From CAVRIA01 sp963721115 (GTDB lineage Bacteria; Desulfobacterota; Binatia; HRBIN30; CADEER01): DNA of 64,000 bases. Shown here one piece after another: positions 35,802 to 44,904 of the stretch; position 1 is the stretch's first letter, and each line of letters begins with the position of its first letter. The translations under genes were made by a program, and so were the position numbers. Under the pieces are notes generated by a model. The model ran no database searches. It was not told the DNA's origin and worked only from the letters and a program-made list of their open reading frames with translations. Where the stretch lies: NCBI GenBank assembly GCA_963721115.1, contig CAVRIA010000010.1, positions 62,001-126,000 on the forward strand, written 5' to 3'.

Positions 35802-36884
35802 ATGGATTTCGGACTTTCGGAAGATCAGCTTCTGCTCAAGGATACGGTCCGGCGCTTCCTCTCCGAGCGCTGCCCGACGGCGCGCGTGCGCGAGATCATG
35901 GAGAGCGAGAGCGGACACGACGAACGCCTGTGGAGAGGCCTGGCCGAGCTCGGCGTCGCCGGAATCGTCGTCCCCGCCGATGACGGCGGCCTCGAGCGCG
36001 AGCTCCTCGACCTGGCACTGGTCGCCGAGGAGCTCGGCTACGCCGCGACGCCCGGGCCCTTTCTCGGCTCGGCCATGGCCACGGTGGCGCTCTCGCAGTG
36101 CACCGACGCAAAGCTGCGCGAGCACTGGCTTCCGGCGCTGGCGTCGGGGGACGCCGTCGGAACCGTCGCCCTGGGCGAGGACGGGGGCGAGTGGGACCCG
36201 GCACGACTGAAGCTGAAGGCGGAGAACGGCCGCCTCACCGGCAGCAAGCGCATGGTTCCCTACGCGACGGTCGCCGACCTGGTGGTCGTCGCCGCGCACG
36301 GCGAGGCGGGGCCGGGCCTGTGGCTGGTCGAGAGCGGCGCGCCCGGCATGCGGATCTCGCCGCTCGCGGGCAACGACATGACGCGCCGGCTCCACGACGT
36401 GACCTTCTCGAGCACCCCGGCGATCGAGATCGCCGGCGGCGCGCCCGGGCGCGTGCTCGACACCGGCCTCGTGCTCGTCGCCGCCGACGCCTACGGCGGC
36501 AGCCGCCGCTGCCTCGAGATGTCGAGCGCCTACGCGCTGCAGCGCGAGCAGTTCGGTCAGGTCATCGGCGCCTTCCAGGCGGTCAAGCACCAGCTCGCCA
36601 ACATGGCCGCCGATCTGGAGCCCTCGCTGTCGCTGCTCTGGTACTCCGCGCACGCCTTCGACCACATCGGCGACCAGTCGGCCCGGCATGCGGCCGTCGT
36701 CAAGGCCCACCTCACGGATCTCTACGACCGCGTCACCCGTGACGCCACCGAGCTGCACGGCGGCATCGGCTTCACCTGGGAGTTCGACCTCCACCTGTGG
36801 TTCCGCCGCGCCATCTTCGACCGCAGCTACCTCGGCGATGCCAACTACCACCGCGCCCGCGCGGCGGACATGGCGGGATGGTGA
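35802..36884 (+). CDS. acyl-CoA dehydrogenase, subunit B of a pair
   Basis: A 360-residue acyl-CoA dehydrogenase, shorter and more diverged than its neighbour. It starts MDFGLSEDQLLLKDTVRRFL, typical of the family. Then come AEELGYAATPGPFLGSAMAT, YALQREQFGQVIGAFQAVKH (the C-terminal helix core) and TELHGGIGFTWEFDLHLWFR. The final helix SYLGDANYHRARAADMAGW shows no typical catalytic Glu loop. It likely pairs with the preceding gene, GAGGAGTACG ribosome site, 29 bases apart. In known pairs one subunit binds FAD and the other completes the site; which is which cannot be settled here. Confidence 0.85.
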   Translation: MDFGLSEDQLLLKDTVRRFLSERCPTARVREIMESESGHDERLWRGLAELGVAGIVVPADDGGLERELLDLALVAEELGYAATPGPFLGSAMATVALSQCTDAKLREHWLPALASGDAVGTVALGEDGGEWDPARLKLKAENGRLTGSKRMVPYATVADLVVVAAHGEAGPGLWLVESGAPGMRISPLAGNDMTRRLHDVTFSSTPAIEIAGGAPGRVLDTGLVLVAADAYGGSRRCLEMSSAYALQREQFGQVIGAFQAVKHQLANMAADLEPSLSLLWYSAHAFDHIGDQSARHAAVVKAHLTDLYDRVTRDATELHGGIGFTWEFDLHLWFRRAIFDRSYLGDANYHRARAADMAGW

Positions 36885-36922
36885 GGTCGCGGCCGCGGCT
36901 GTTCGGGTTCGGAGATAGAGAA

Positions 36923-37035
36923 ACGTGCTGAGGTGCTGACGTGTGGACGTTCGGATACTGCCCTGCGCGTCTCGACATCAGCACATCAGCACATCAGCAC
37001 ATCAGCACGTCAGCACGTCAGCACGTCAGCACATC
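36923..37035. repeat. GTGCTGA/CAGCAC arrays in inverted halves
   Basis: The left end has GTGCTGAGGTGCTGACGTG; the right part has ACATCAGC and ACGTCAGC repeated about eight times. The two sides are complementary, as at 237-320 and 38241-38280. They follow an acyl-CoA dehydrogenase stop and could serve as a terminator. Confidence 0.75.
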
Positions 37036-37260
37036 CTTCGCTATTTGCTCGGCCGCGATGTGCGGCGGCCGCTCTGACCTTGTTTCGCGCTGTCCTTGCC
37101 GGGTCGCCGAATGGCGACGACCATCGTCCAGTTCTTCAATGTTTTCGACCACTTGCCTGCTGCGATGAGCTGCGCCATGACCTTCCTCCCCATTGACGGA
37201 AGGCATGATTGGGCAATCGGTGTGCCACGCGTTTTGCCGTGCTGGATTACACAGCATTCC
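37036..37260. other. intergenic, no gene seen
   Basis: Between the arrays at 36.9-37.0 and 37.3-37.4 kb there is mixed sequence with short open frames on both strands. Base composition is lower in GC than the neighbours (for example CTTCAATGTTTTCGACCACT near 37130). None of the frames resembles a known family or has a good ribosome site. Confidence 0.4.
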
Positions 37261-37290
37261 GACCCGCGCGCACATTTGCGTGCGCGGGTC
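37261..37290. terminator. strong GC-rich hairpin, terminator-like
   Basis: GACCCGCGCGCAC, a four-base loop ATTT, then GCGTGCGCGGGTC can form a stem of about 11 pairs with one wobble and one mismatch near the loop. It is in the gap between the acyl-CoA dehydrogenase pair and the convergent SDR gene. There is no clear run of T after it, so factor-independent action is uncertain. Confidence 0.45.
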
Positions 37291-37306
37291 GCACGGAGAC
37301 GGACAC

Positions 37307-37410
37307 GGGTGAGCGGGTGAGCCAGTGGGCCGGTGGGCCGGTGTGCGGGTGTGGAGACGTGCTGGAGCGTCGGTGGTGCCGATACCGGCTCACCGGCTCA
37401 CCCGCTCACC
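37307..37410. repeat. inverted arrays of GGTGAGCC/GGCTCACC simple repeats
   Basis: The left side contains GGTGAGCGGGTGAGCCAGTG and GGGCCGGTG units. The right side contains CCGGCTCACCGGCTCACCCG. They are complementary and can pair across about 40 bases. The array abuts the 3' end of the SDR gene (stop 37412). Compare with 22234-22282. Confidence 0.7.
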
Positions 37411-37411
37411 C

Positions 37412-38188
37412 TTACTCCGCCGTCACGTAGGCGCCCGAGGTGCCGCCGTCGACGAGGAAGGCGGTGCCGTTGACGTACGAAGAGTCATCCGAGGCGAGAT
37501 AAAGGGCGGCCCGGGCAATCTCCTCCGGCTCGGCCAGGCGTCCCATGGGAAGATGGACGAGGCGCCGGGCTCGCCTGACCGGATCGGCGAGCAGCGACTG
37601 CAGGAGAGGCGTGTTGACCGGCCCCGGGCACAGCGCGTTGGCGCGAATGCCGCGGCGCGCGAACTCGATGGCGATCTCGCGCGTCAGCGCCAACACACCC
37701 CCCTTGGACGCCGTGTAGGCGCTCTGCGAGGTCGCCGAGCCCATCACGGCCACCAGGGATGCCGTATTGACGATGGCGCCGCCGCCGGCGCGCAAAAGGG
37801 CGGGGATGCCGTACTTGCAGCCGAGGAACACGCCCTTGAGGTTGACCGCGATGACGCGGTCGAATACCGCCTCGTCCGTATCGACGACCGAGACGTCCTC
37901 GTCCGGAAAGATCCCGGCGTTGTTGAACAGCACGTGCAGGGCGCCGAAACGCGACTCGGCGAAGGCGACCATGTCGCGCGCGCCGTCGCTCCGCGACACG
38001 TCGGCGGCGAAGAAGTCCGCCTCCCCCCCTCGCTCCGCGACCGCCTCGACCGTGGCGCGGCCCGCCTTCTCGACCGCGTCGACGACGACGACCCGCGCCC
38101 CCTCCGCCGCGAAGGCCAGCGCCGAGGCGCGTCCGATCCCACCGCCCGCCCCGGTGATGAGAGCCACCCTGTTCTCCAATCGCCCCAT
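37412..38188 (-). CDS. short-chain dehydrogenase/reductase
   Basis: A 258-residue classical SDR. Cofactor loop GAGGGIGRASALAFA with TGxxxGIG pattern (LITGAGGGIG), NNAG (LFNNAGIFP), catalytic Ser (NTASLVAVMGSATSQ), Tyr and Lys (AYTASKGGV) and C-terminal PVNTPLLQSLL, VNGTAFLVDGG are present. It oxidises or reduces a hydroxyl or keto group with NAD(P); the specific substrate is unknown. The ATG at 38188 follows CTGGAGGAGATC. It lies downstream of, and in the same direction as, the GS-like and PuuD-like genes, separated by a simple-repeat array, so it may serve the same pathway. Confidence 0.88.
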   Translation of the reverse strand: MGRLENRVALITGAGGGIGRASALAFAAEGARVVVVDAVEKAGRATVEAVAERGGEADFFAADVSRSDGARDMVAFAESRFGALHVLFNNAGIFPDEDVSVVDTDEAVFDRVIAVNLKGVFLGCKYGIPALLRAGGGAIVNTASLVAVMGSATSQSAYTASKGGVLALTREIAIEFARRGIRANALCPGPVNTPLLQSLLADPVRRARRLVHLPMGRLAEPEEIARAALYLASDDSSYVNGTAFLVDGGTSGAYVTAE

Positions 38189-38240
38189 GATCTCCTCCAG
38201 GAAGTATGTCAGGTCAGTGTGGAAGTGTTGAGGGCTTACA

Positions 38241-38280
38241 GCAACGTCAGCACGTCAGCACGTCAGCACATCAGCACGTC
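38241..38280. repeat. ACGTCAGC tandem repeat
   Basis: About five copies of ACGTCAGC/ACATCAGC fill the space between the PuuD-like stop (38282) and the SDR gene. Only one orientation is present here, unlike at 237-320. Confidence 0.75.
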
Positions 38281-38281
38281 C

Positions 38282-38989
38282 TCATCCTTCCGCCTCGGCG
38301 ACGAGCGCCCCGAAGAGGCGCGGCTGGAACGGGTCGCCGAGCTGCATCTCCGGATGCCACTGGACGGCGACGCACCACGGCCGGCCCTTGCGCTCGACCG
38401 CCTCCACGACGCCGTCCTCCGCCCACGCCACCGGCTTCAACCCCGCTCCCACGCGATCGATCGCCTGGTGATGCCACGAGCACGCCTGCACGACAGTGAC
38501 GCCCAGGATGGCGGCGAGGCGGCTGTCCGGATCGACGCGCACCGCGTGTCGCGCCGGCCGGCGGGGAGGAAGGCGGTGCGCGACCTGCTCGCCGTAGCGA
38601 TCGGGGATGTGGACGTGCAGCGAGCCGCCGCACACGACGTTGAGCACCTGCATGCCCCGGCAGATGAACAGCAGCGGCCGATCGGCACGCTCGAGGGCGG
38701 CGCGGGTGAGATCGAATTCGAATCGGTCGCGTTCCTCGCACACCTCGTACACGCTCTCGTGCAGCTCGCCGCCGTAGGTATGCGGTGAGATGTCGCCGCC
38801 GCCGGCAACGACGAGCCCATCGACCAGGTCGACCAACTGCGCTGGCCGCGCCTCTCCCGGCGGCAGGATGACCGGGACGCCGCCCGCGCCGCGCACCGCG
38901 TCGACGTACCCGACCGGCAGCGAGAACGCCGGCGGCTCGCCGGCACGCGCGTACGACGAGACCCCAATCACCGGCGGGCGGCGAGACAT
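38282..38989 (-). CDS. gamma-glutamyl-GABA hydrolase-like class I amidotransferase
   Basis: A 235-residue PuuD-type (peptidase C26) hydrolase. Visible features are RPPVIGVSSYARAGEPPAF at the start, DGLVVAGGGDISPHTYGG, the nucleophile Cys in LLFICRGMQVLNVV, and the His-Glu of VAVQWHPEMQLGD. Members hydrolyse gamma-glutamyl amides such as gamma-glutamyl-GABA. The upstream gene, ending 8 bases away, is a glutamine-synthetase-like gamma-glutamylation enzyme. The pair fits the gamma-glutamyl polyamine or amine route (Puu-like), with this gene releasing the product. The ATG is at 38987-38989. Confidence 0.85.
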   Translation of the reverse strand: MSRRPPVIGVSSYARAGEPPAFSLPVGYVDAVRGAGGVPVILPPGEARPAQLVDLVDGLVVAGGGDISPHTYGGELHESVYEVCEERDRFEFDLTRAALERADRPLLFICRGMQVLNVVCGGSLHVHIPDRYGEQVAHRLPPRRPARHAVRVDPDSRLAAILGVTVVQACSWHHQAIDRVGAGLKPVAWAEDGVVEAVERKGRPWCVAVQWHPEMQLGDPFQPRLFGALVAEAEG

Positions 38990-38997
38990 CCGTCGAC

Positions 38998-40395
38998 TCA
39001 GGCGCGCTCGAAGAAGCGGCGCCTCTCCCAGGTGGTGACCACCTCCTCGAACTTGCGCTGCTCGGTACGCGCGAAGTGCAGCAGGTGCTCCACCACGTCC
39101 TCGCCGAACGCCTTGCGGAACAGAGGCGAGGCTTCGAGCTCGGCGATGGCCTCCGGCAGGCTCGTCGGCACCTCGGGAAGCTGGGCGGCCGCGTAGGCGT
39201 CGCCGCGGAAGACCTCCGGCGGCTCGATGTGATTGGCGAGGCCGTCCAGCCCGGCGGCCAGGGTGGCGGCGAAGGCGAGATACGGGTTGGCATCGGCTCC
39301 CGGGATGCGACATTCGACCCGCAGCGAGCGTCCGCGCCCGACGATGCGGAATCCGACGGTGCGGTTGTCGTAGGACCAGGCGATCTTGGTGGGAGCGAAG
39401 GAGCCGGCGCGAAAGCGCTTGTAGGAATTGACGTAGGGCGCGAAGAGCAGCGTACAGGCGCGGGCGTGCCTCATCAGCCCGCCGAGCCACCAGCGGCAGC
39501 GCTCCGGGAGCGTCCCGCCCGGGTCCCCGGACGCCGCCCCGTCGTCGAACACGGGCTTTCCGTCGTCGGCCGTCCACAGGCTCGAGTGCAGGTGCATCGA
39601 GCTTCCCGCGTAGCGCTCGTCGAGCTTGGCCATGAAGGTCACGGCCAGCCCCTGCTGGATGGCGATCTCCTTCGCCGCCTGCTTGTAGATCACGTGGCGG
39701 TCCGCCATCTCGAGAAAATCGGCGTAGCGCAGATTGATCTCCTGCTGGCCGGGCCCCCATTCTCCCTTCGAGAACTCGACCGGCACGCCGGACTGGTCGA
39801 GGTGGCGGCGGATCGCGCCGACCAGCCCCTCGACCTTGAACCCCTGCAGAGTGTGGTAGTCCTCGACGTACCAGCCGAAGGGATCGAGGCCGTCGAAGCC
39901 CTTGCGATGCGCCGACTCGTAGGTCTCGCGCAGGATGAAGAGCTCCAGCTCGGAGCCCCCCATGGCCACCAGGCCGGCGGCACGGGCGCGCTCGATCTGG
40001 CGCTTCAGGATGCTGCGCGGAGCGACGCTCGCCAGGTCGTGTCCCCCCTCGGTGAACACGTCGCACAGAACCAGCGCGGTGCGCTCCAGCCAGCTGGCGC
40101 GGCGCAGCGTGGTCGGATCGGGGCGGCAGTGCACGTCGCCGTAGCCGCTCGCCCAGGAGGCGAAGCGGTAGCCCGGAACCGGGTCCATCTCCATGTCGCA
40201 GGCGAGCAGGTAGTCGCACGCGTGCATGCCGTGCGGCAGCACCTCTTCGCAGAAGAAGCGCCCGGTGATGCGCTTGCCGACCAGGCGTCCATAGAGGTCG
40301 GGGAAGACGGCGAGCACCGTGTCGATCTCCCCCTGCCGCACGAGCTGGCGCAGCTCTTCCTCCGCCAGCATCCCCGCCGGCCGTTCCTGCGTCAT
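38998..40395 (-). CDS. glutamine-synthetase-family gamma-glutamylamine synthetase (PuuA/GlnA3-like)
   Basis: A 465-residue protein of the type III-like glutamine synthetase superfamily. Motifs are FPDLYGRLVGKRITGRFF (N-terminal beta-grasp), AMGGSELELFILRETYES (metal site), FSKGEWGPGQQEINLRYADF, GSSMHLHSSLW, NSYKRFRAGSFAPTKIAWSY and RVECRIPGADANPYLAFAAT. The ATG at 40395 is used because the homology begins a few residues on. PuuA-type enzymes ligate glutamate to a polyamine or another amine. The neighbour (PuuD-like) then hydrolyses the amide after oxidation. The amine substrate is unknown. No transporter or aldehyde dehydrogenase of the route is nearby. Confidence 0.87.
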   Translation of the reverse strand: MTQERPAGMLAEEELRQLVRQGEIDTVLAVFPDLYGRLVGKRITGRFFCEEVLPHGMHACDYLLACDMEMDPVPGYRFASWASGYGDVHCRPDPTTLRRASWLERTALVLCDVFTEGGHDLASVAPRSILKRQIERARAAGLVAMGGSELELFILRETYESAHRKGFDGLDPFGWYVEDYHTLQGFKVEGLVGAIRRHLDQSGVPVEFSKGEWGPGQQEINLRYADFLEMADRHVIYKQAAKEIAIQQGLAVTFMAKLDERYAGSSMHLHSSLWTADDGKPVFDDGAASGDPGGTLPERCRWWLGGLMRHARACTLLFAPYVNSYKRFRAGSFAPTKIAWSYDNRTVGFRIVGRGRSLRVECRIPGADANPYLAFAATLAAGLDGLANHIEPPEVFRGDAYAAAQLPEVPTSLPEAIAELEASPLFRKAFGEDVVEHLLHFARTEQRKFEEVVTTWERRRFFERA

Positions 40396-40558
40396 ACCGG
40401 CTTTTCTACCACGCCGGCGCCGCCAAGAAGAAACGAGACCAGTGCCGTTGGGCTTGGTACCCCACTGTTTCTGTGTCGGGAGGCACCCGAGGCCGTGTGG
40501 GCAATGGCTCGGGCCGCCCTCGGGTGGGCGGATCCTTCCAACACGCGCCTCTTCCCGC

Positions 40559-41404
40559 TCAGGGTTGTCGGATCGTCGCCGGATTTCGACTAGATAGGAA
40601 TGGGCCCGCTCCGGTGTCGGCAGAGTTGCCCCGCACATTCTTCAGCTCGTCCTTCCGCATCGCCATCAACAGCAGAGTCACACTTGCGCCGAGCCCTAGG
40701 AACAGTGATGCGTACTGCACGTGAGGAAGGGGACCAAATCGAAGGAACTCCAAAAGGAACTTGCCCGTTCCCTGGAGCGCCACGTAAACGAGAAACAATT
40801 GCCCCTCATAGGATTTCTTTGCCTGGAGCCGCAGCACGAAAGCAGCGATCCCGAGCGACAACAATCCAAAGTAAAGCTGGAGGGGATGCACGGGGAGGCT
40901 TCGCGCCGCGACAGGACTCAACAAGCCCGCCGCCACGTGCGCATGCCAGGGTTGGCTGCCTCTTGGAAACTGGATCGCCCAGGGCAGGTCGGACGGGACT
41001 CCAGAGCAGCAGCCCGCCAGCAAGCAGCCTACCCGAACGGCTGCCATCCCAAGCCCGAAGGCAGGCGCGATCACATCTGCCAGCAGCGCTGCCGGCACAC
41101 CGAGAGGCAATCTCCGGCGAAACAGAAGTAGCGCTGCCAACAGAGCGATCACTGCCCCCGGAAATCGATACCCGCCAAACCCCTCCGTCCAAAATGTCGG
41201 CAGACTCCCGCCACGCTCTATCAAGCTATACAGCTTGGCGCCGCAAAGGGCGACGAACATAAGAAGCAACAAGCACACCCCCAGCCGCTTTACCTCAAGC
41301 CCGGCACGCCTACCGCAACGAATCGCTGCTATCCAACCCACCACGTTGCCGAGGGCGAGAAAGACCGCGTATGCGCGTATTCCGAAGTACAGTTCTGGGT
41401 GCAT
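40559..41404 (-). CDS. prolipoprotein diacylglyceryl transferase-like membrane protein
   Basis: A 281-residue membrane protein resembling Lgt, which attaches diacylglycerol to prolipoprotein Cys. The first helix (IRAYAVFLALGNVVGWIAAI), an Arg-bearing segment (AAVRVGCLLAGCCSGVPSDL) followed by PWAIQFPRG, then LPVHPLQLYFGLLSLGIAAF and FLRFGPLP match the family. The order GCxxG-PWA and HPxQLY is the Lgt signature region. It lacks a typical HGG motif near the start as far as I can tell, so a paralogue with another role is possible. ATG 41404 gives the natural first helix. It follows the propeller gene after 35 bases on the same strand. Confidence 0.7.
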   Translation of the reverse strand: MHPELYFGIRAYAVFLALGNVVGWIAAIRCGRRAGLEVKRLGVCLLLLMFVALCGAKLYSLIERGGSLPTFWTEGFGGYRFPGAVIALLAALLLFRRRLPLGVPAALLADVIAPAFGLGMAAVRVGCLLAGCCSGVPSDLPWAIQFPRGSQPWHAHVAAGLLSPVAARSLPVHPLQLYFGLLSLGIAAFVLRLQAKKSYEGQLFLVYVALQGTGKFLLEFLRFGPLPHVQYASLFLGLGASVTLLLMAMRKDELKNVRGNSADTGAGPFLSSRNPATIRQP

Positions 41405-41439
41405 CAAGTCGAAGTCATTGCAGCCCGGCTGCGTGCTCC

Positions 41440-44400
41440 TCAGCTGCATCCACAGCCATCACACACCATGACCTCTCCATCCGCGGTCGTAACAAACTGC
41501 ACGACGTTGCCACTTGCATCTACCACTTCGGCCAGCTCTGCCGTCAAAGCTGACGGGCCCAGCGGCGCATCACCCAGAATTTGGAACGTGCAGGACGCAA
41601 TCGTTCCATCGGAAAGGGGCAAGAGTGGACTGTGGCTCAAGGTGGGGACAACGAGGATGCGCAGCCGATCCCGGCCGCTTGGCGGGGCGGGACTTGCGGG
41701 CAAAGAGGCTCCGAGCATGTGGTCCTGTGGGTTCAAGGCGGTTCCTAATGCACAGTTGGAACTTGGGTCTGCAATCGTCAGCACAGCTGGGTCGAATAGA
41801 ATGTCCAGCTGGGCGCCGGTTGCAACGTTCGCAGCCCCATTGATCGCGACGTCCACTGTTACGGTCGTACCGCGAACGCCCTGTGGGTTCCCAATGGCCA
41901 GATTGGTCGTCATAGCGATGAGATTCCCACCGCTCGGAAAGCCACAACTATCATCACTCAGGGCGCCATTTACTCCCGTGACGATATCGCGGACGGTGAC
42001 CTGGCCATCCCCGTCCTGATCAGCAGCAACACAATGGTCCAGACCGTATATGCCTAAACCGATATTGACTCCTGTTATGATCTCATCAATGGTCGTCTCG
42101 CAGTCCTCGTTGCAATCGCTCGAGCACAGTTGTTGAGAAGCATTGTATAGCGCGGGGCAGTTGTCACAGCCATCGGGAAATCCATCATTGTCCACATCCC
42201 CTGGCCCGCAGTCGAAGGCGCTGCGACCATGAGTAAAAGCAACGACCCTATGGCTCAGGCCTTGGAATTGAACGTCTTTGATCTCAACGAAGGGCAAGTC
42301 TCTCTCCATGCCAATGTGGACCCAAGACTTGCCGCCATTGACACTTCTAAAGAGGCCAAGATCGCTGCCGGCATAGATTACGTTCGGCTGCGTTGGGTCC
42401 ACTGCGACCGTTTCAAAGCTCGTCGTTATTGGAGTTACGGATCTGTCCAGCGGGGTGATGTCCTTCCAGACCACGCTCTGTTCATCAGGCTCGAGCGCGT
42501 TCTCAGTCTTGAAGACCCCGCCACCGTTCGTTCCCGTCCCGGTCAAATAGACAACGTTCGCATCGGTCGGATCGAAGGCAAGGTCGCTGACTCCAACATC
42601 CGGAGGAATCCCGTACGCAGCGTTCAGGTCGCGGCAGGTCGAACCACCATCGGTTGTCAACCGGACCTCGCCACCGAATTGGGCAGCAAACGCGTACGAG
42701 CTGCACGTTCCGTCCGAAGGGGCAAAGTCGAGGGCAAGGATCTGGGCCGATAGCGAACCATCGCTGCCGCAAGATGCTGTCCACAGTGGTCGCTGGCCTC
42801 CAAGGCAGGGATTGCTGAAGAACTCGGTAGTTTCAAATGGCTGATCCAATCCGGCGATCACAATGTCATCGTTGGCTGGGCACTTCGCGACGGTACCAAT
42901 GAAAGGGCGAGGGGAAGGCGGCAGACTTTCCCCTACATTGCATGAGCCGTTGTCTTCCTCACGCACCATGCCTAGGTACTGATTGGAGTAGGCGAAATTC
43001 ATGTCGGGGTCGTACTGCGAAGAAGCAAAGAAGTTGTCCGCACCATCCCCACCCCCGATTCGCTCCCACGGAATCCAGTCGGCGGGATACGTTCCGCTGG
43101 GAGGAGCGAAAGCTGTGCCGTTGTCTTGTGCACCGCCCATCGCACTGGCTTGGTTCGTGGGGTGCAGCGACCCGTGGTAGAAGAGCAGTGTCGAAAGCTT
43201 CGCATTCTGGCTGGTCCACGTGCTCCCTCCGTCGGTAGTGCTCCATACGCCTCCGTCATTCCCGACGATCAGCTCGCCGCCCGCCCATGCCATCGTGTGC
43301 TGGTCGGCATGTATCCCCGTGAACTCTCGCCCGCGGGTGAGATCCTTCCAAGTTGTACCATCATACTTCCAAAGCCGGACCGCCGCTGCGTACAGAATAT
43401 CCGGATCATTCGGATCGACAATCAGCTCATTGTCATAGCCGCACTGTGCCCCGCAATAACCATGGGGCTCGCTTTCGCCCTCGTGATCTGTCATGCCCGC
43501 TTGCAAAATCTCCTGCCATGCAGGACTCAATGACCATGCGTTGTTCGTGCGCCACAAACGTACGAAGGGGTCTCCGCTGCTAGGAGCTTCCACGCCAACG
43601 TAGAGAACATTTGGATTTGCTGGATAGATCGCGAGCTCCACACGACCGCGTGACGCGAGACCTGCCCATGGGCCGTCGATCATGGACCAGCTCTGACCGC
43701 CGTCAGCGGATCGAAGTACACCAAGCTGGAATCCCCCCCGATCCGGCAGGCCAGCATACTGTCGGGAGAAATTCGTCGGATCTGTCTCCAAGTCAGTCAC
43801 CACCGCTGTGCCCACGTCCGCGACTGGTGAACCTAACAGCAGTCCGGGTATCGGGGCTCTTGCCCAGGTGTTTCCACCGTCTGTCGTCCGAAAGATGCCA
43901 TGCGACGTTGCTGCGATCACGGTGTTCGGGTCGGCGGGGTGAACACGGAGGTCGTGGAATCGCTGGCCCATGAAGACAGACTCGGAAAATGTCCAGGTGT
44001 CTCCACCATCCGTCGATTTCAGGAGACCCAGACCGGGAAGGCCGACGAAATCTCCGGTGCCCGCGTATGCGATAGCGGGGTTGCTGGGTGCATATGCGAC
44101 GGCACCGATCGCCAACGTAGGCTGATCGTCCGTGGTCGGCACCCAGTCGTCTCCCCCATCTGTTGTTTTCCAGATCCCGCCACCGCCGGTGGCGACTAGC
44201 CACTCGTTTGGGTTGCCCGGTCTCACGGCAATGTCCGTGGGCCGCCCACTCGCTCCGCCCTGATACTCCCCGACTTCTGGAGCGGGTCCGATATTCGTCC
44301 ATGCCGCAGAAGCGGCCTCGCCGCCCAGCCCAATCTTCAGATCCTCGATCTGTTGCCACGCGTTTAGGACGAGATCATCACGCACGTAGCCTTCTGGATA

Positions 44401-44670
44401 TGCGTGTGCACTGAAATCTTTCCACCATCTCTGGAAGAAGTTCGTTTCTGTGAGGTCCGCGGGGAGTTGCGAGACATCAATCCCCTGCCAGCCGATCGGT
44501 ATGCCACTCGCGCCGCCGCCCCCGGTTGGCACACCTTCCTGCACCTCTTGGGCCATGAACACGGGATAGAGAGATGGATCACTCACTGAATCCAGCGCCC
44601 GAGAGACTGGAGGCGCGGCGCTCCAGATTCCTACAACTGCCGCTAAAGATCCGATGACACGCCATTCCAT
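41440..44670 (-). CDS. secreted BNR beta-propeller with dockerin-like and cohesin-like domains
   Basis: A 1,076-residue secreted protein. The signal is WRVIGSLAAVVGIWSAAPPV. The central ~700 residues are BNR/Asp-box repeats, for example GGGGIWKTTDGGDDWVPTTD, GLLKSTDGGDTWTFSE, IFRTTDGGNTWARA and VFKTENAL. Residues ~820-845 have a thrombospondin-3-like acidic loop (DVDNDGFPDGCDNCP). Residues 851-910 hold two dockerin-like hands (CNEDCETTIDEIITGVNI, then ADQDGDGQVTVRDIVTGV). From about 920 a cohesin-like beta domain follows (VTVDVAINGAANVATGAQLD). The ATG at 44670 follows GGAGGCGTT. Overall GC is lower than the neighbours. Cohesin and dockerin in one chain may allow self-assembly (inference). 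Confidence 0.8.
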   Translation of the reverse strand: MEWRVIGSLAAVVGIWSAAPPVSRALDSVSDPSLYPVFMAQEVQEGVPTGGGGASGIPIGWQGIDVSQLPADLTETNFFQRWWKDFSAHAYPEGYVRDDLVLNAWQQIEDLKIGLGGEAASAAWTNIGPAPEVGEYQGGASGRPTDIAVRPGNPNEWLVATGGGGIWKTTDGGDDWVPTTDDQPTLAIGAVAYAPSNPAIAYAGTGDFVGLPGLGLLKSTDGGDTWTFSESVFMGQRFHDLRVHPADPNTVIAATSHGIFRTTDGGNTWARAPIPGLLLGSPVADVGTAVVTDLETDPTNFSRQYAGLPDRGGFQLGVLRSADGGQSWSMIDGPWAGLASRGRVELAIYPANPNVLYVGVEAPSSGDPFVRLWRTNNAWSLSPAWQEILQAGMTDHEGESEPHGYCGAQCGYDNELIVDPNDPDILYAAAVRLWKYDGTTWKDLTRGREFTGIHADQHTMAWAGGELIVGNDGGVWSTTDGGSTWTSQNAKLSTLLFYHGSLHPTNQASAMGGAQDNGTAFAPPSGTYPADWIPWERIGGGDGADNFFASSQYDPDMNFAYSNQYLGMVREEDNGSCNVGESLPPSPRPFIGTVAKCPANDDIVIAGLDQPFETTEFFSNPCLGGQRPLWTASCGSDGSLSAQILALDFAPSDGTCSSYAFAAQFGGEVRLTTDGGSTCRDLNAAYGIPPDVGVSDLAFDPTDANVVYLTGTGTNGGGVFKTENALEPDEQSVVWKDITPLDRSVTPITTSFETVAVDPTQPNVIYAGSDLGLFRSVNGGKSWVHIGMERDLPFVEIKDVQFQGLSHRVVAFTHGRSAFDCGPGDVDNDGFPDGCDNCPALYNASQQLCSSDCNEDCETTIDEIITGVNIGLGIYGLDHCVAADQDGDGQVTVRDIVTGVNGALSDDSCGFPSGGNLIAMTTNLAIGNPQGVRGTTVTVDVAINGAANVATGAQLDILFDPAVLTIADPSSNCALGTALNPQDHMLGASLPASPAPPSGRDRLRILVVPTLSHSPLLPLSDGTIASCTFQILGDAPLGPSALTAELAEVVDASGNVVQFVTTADGEVMVCDGCGCS

Positions 44671-44900
44671 AACGCCTCCCATTCTCGATCGAAACCTCTG
44701 TCCGGCACCCGGTAACGTTGACTGACCAACACGGCGAGTCCCCAATGGCTAACTTTGCCCTGGACAAGCAGCTACCTGGTTCAGCCAGGCCAGACGCGGG
44801 ACACGAAAAGAGGGCGTTAATTTCGCGCTGAATTCGTTAAAACAGCGATAACATCTGCTTCCTTCGCTTCATCAAGGCTAGTAGCCTGAGACGATCACCC
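44671..44900 (-). promoter_or_regulatory. upstream region of the BNR gene, duplicated at 46.7 kb
   Basis: This region contains CGTTAATTTCGCGCTGAATT and CGTTAAAACAGCGATAACAT, an AT-rich core that is shared with 46812-46860 nearly base for base. It also shares a GGTAACGTTGACTGACC-like block near 44710 with 46713. Each lies ~150-200 bases upstream of a beta-propeller gene, so it is a good candidate promoter, with GTTAA...TTAAC elements as a possible operator. Confidence 0.5.
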
Positions 44901-44904
44901 GTGC

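Noticed and set aside
36923..37320. Small ORFs in the gap before the SDR gene
   Set aside because: Their products are Ser/Thr/His-rich translations of simple repeats, without ribosome sites.
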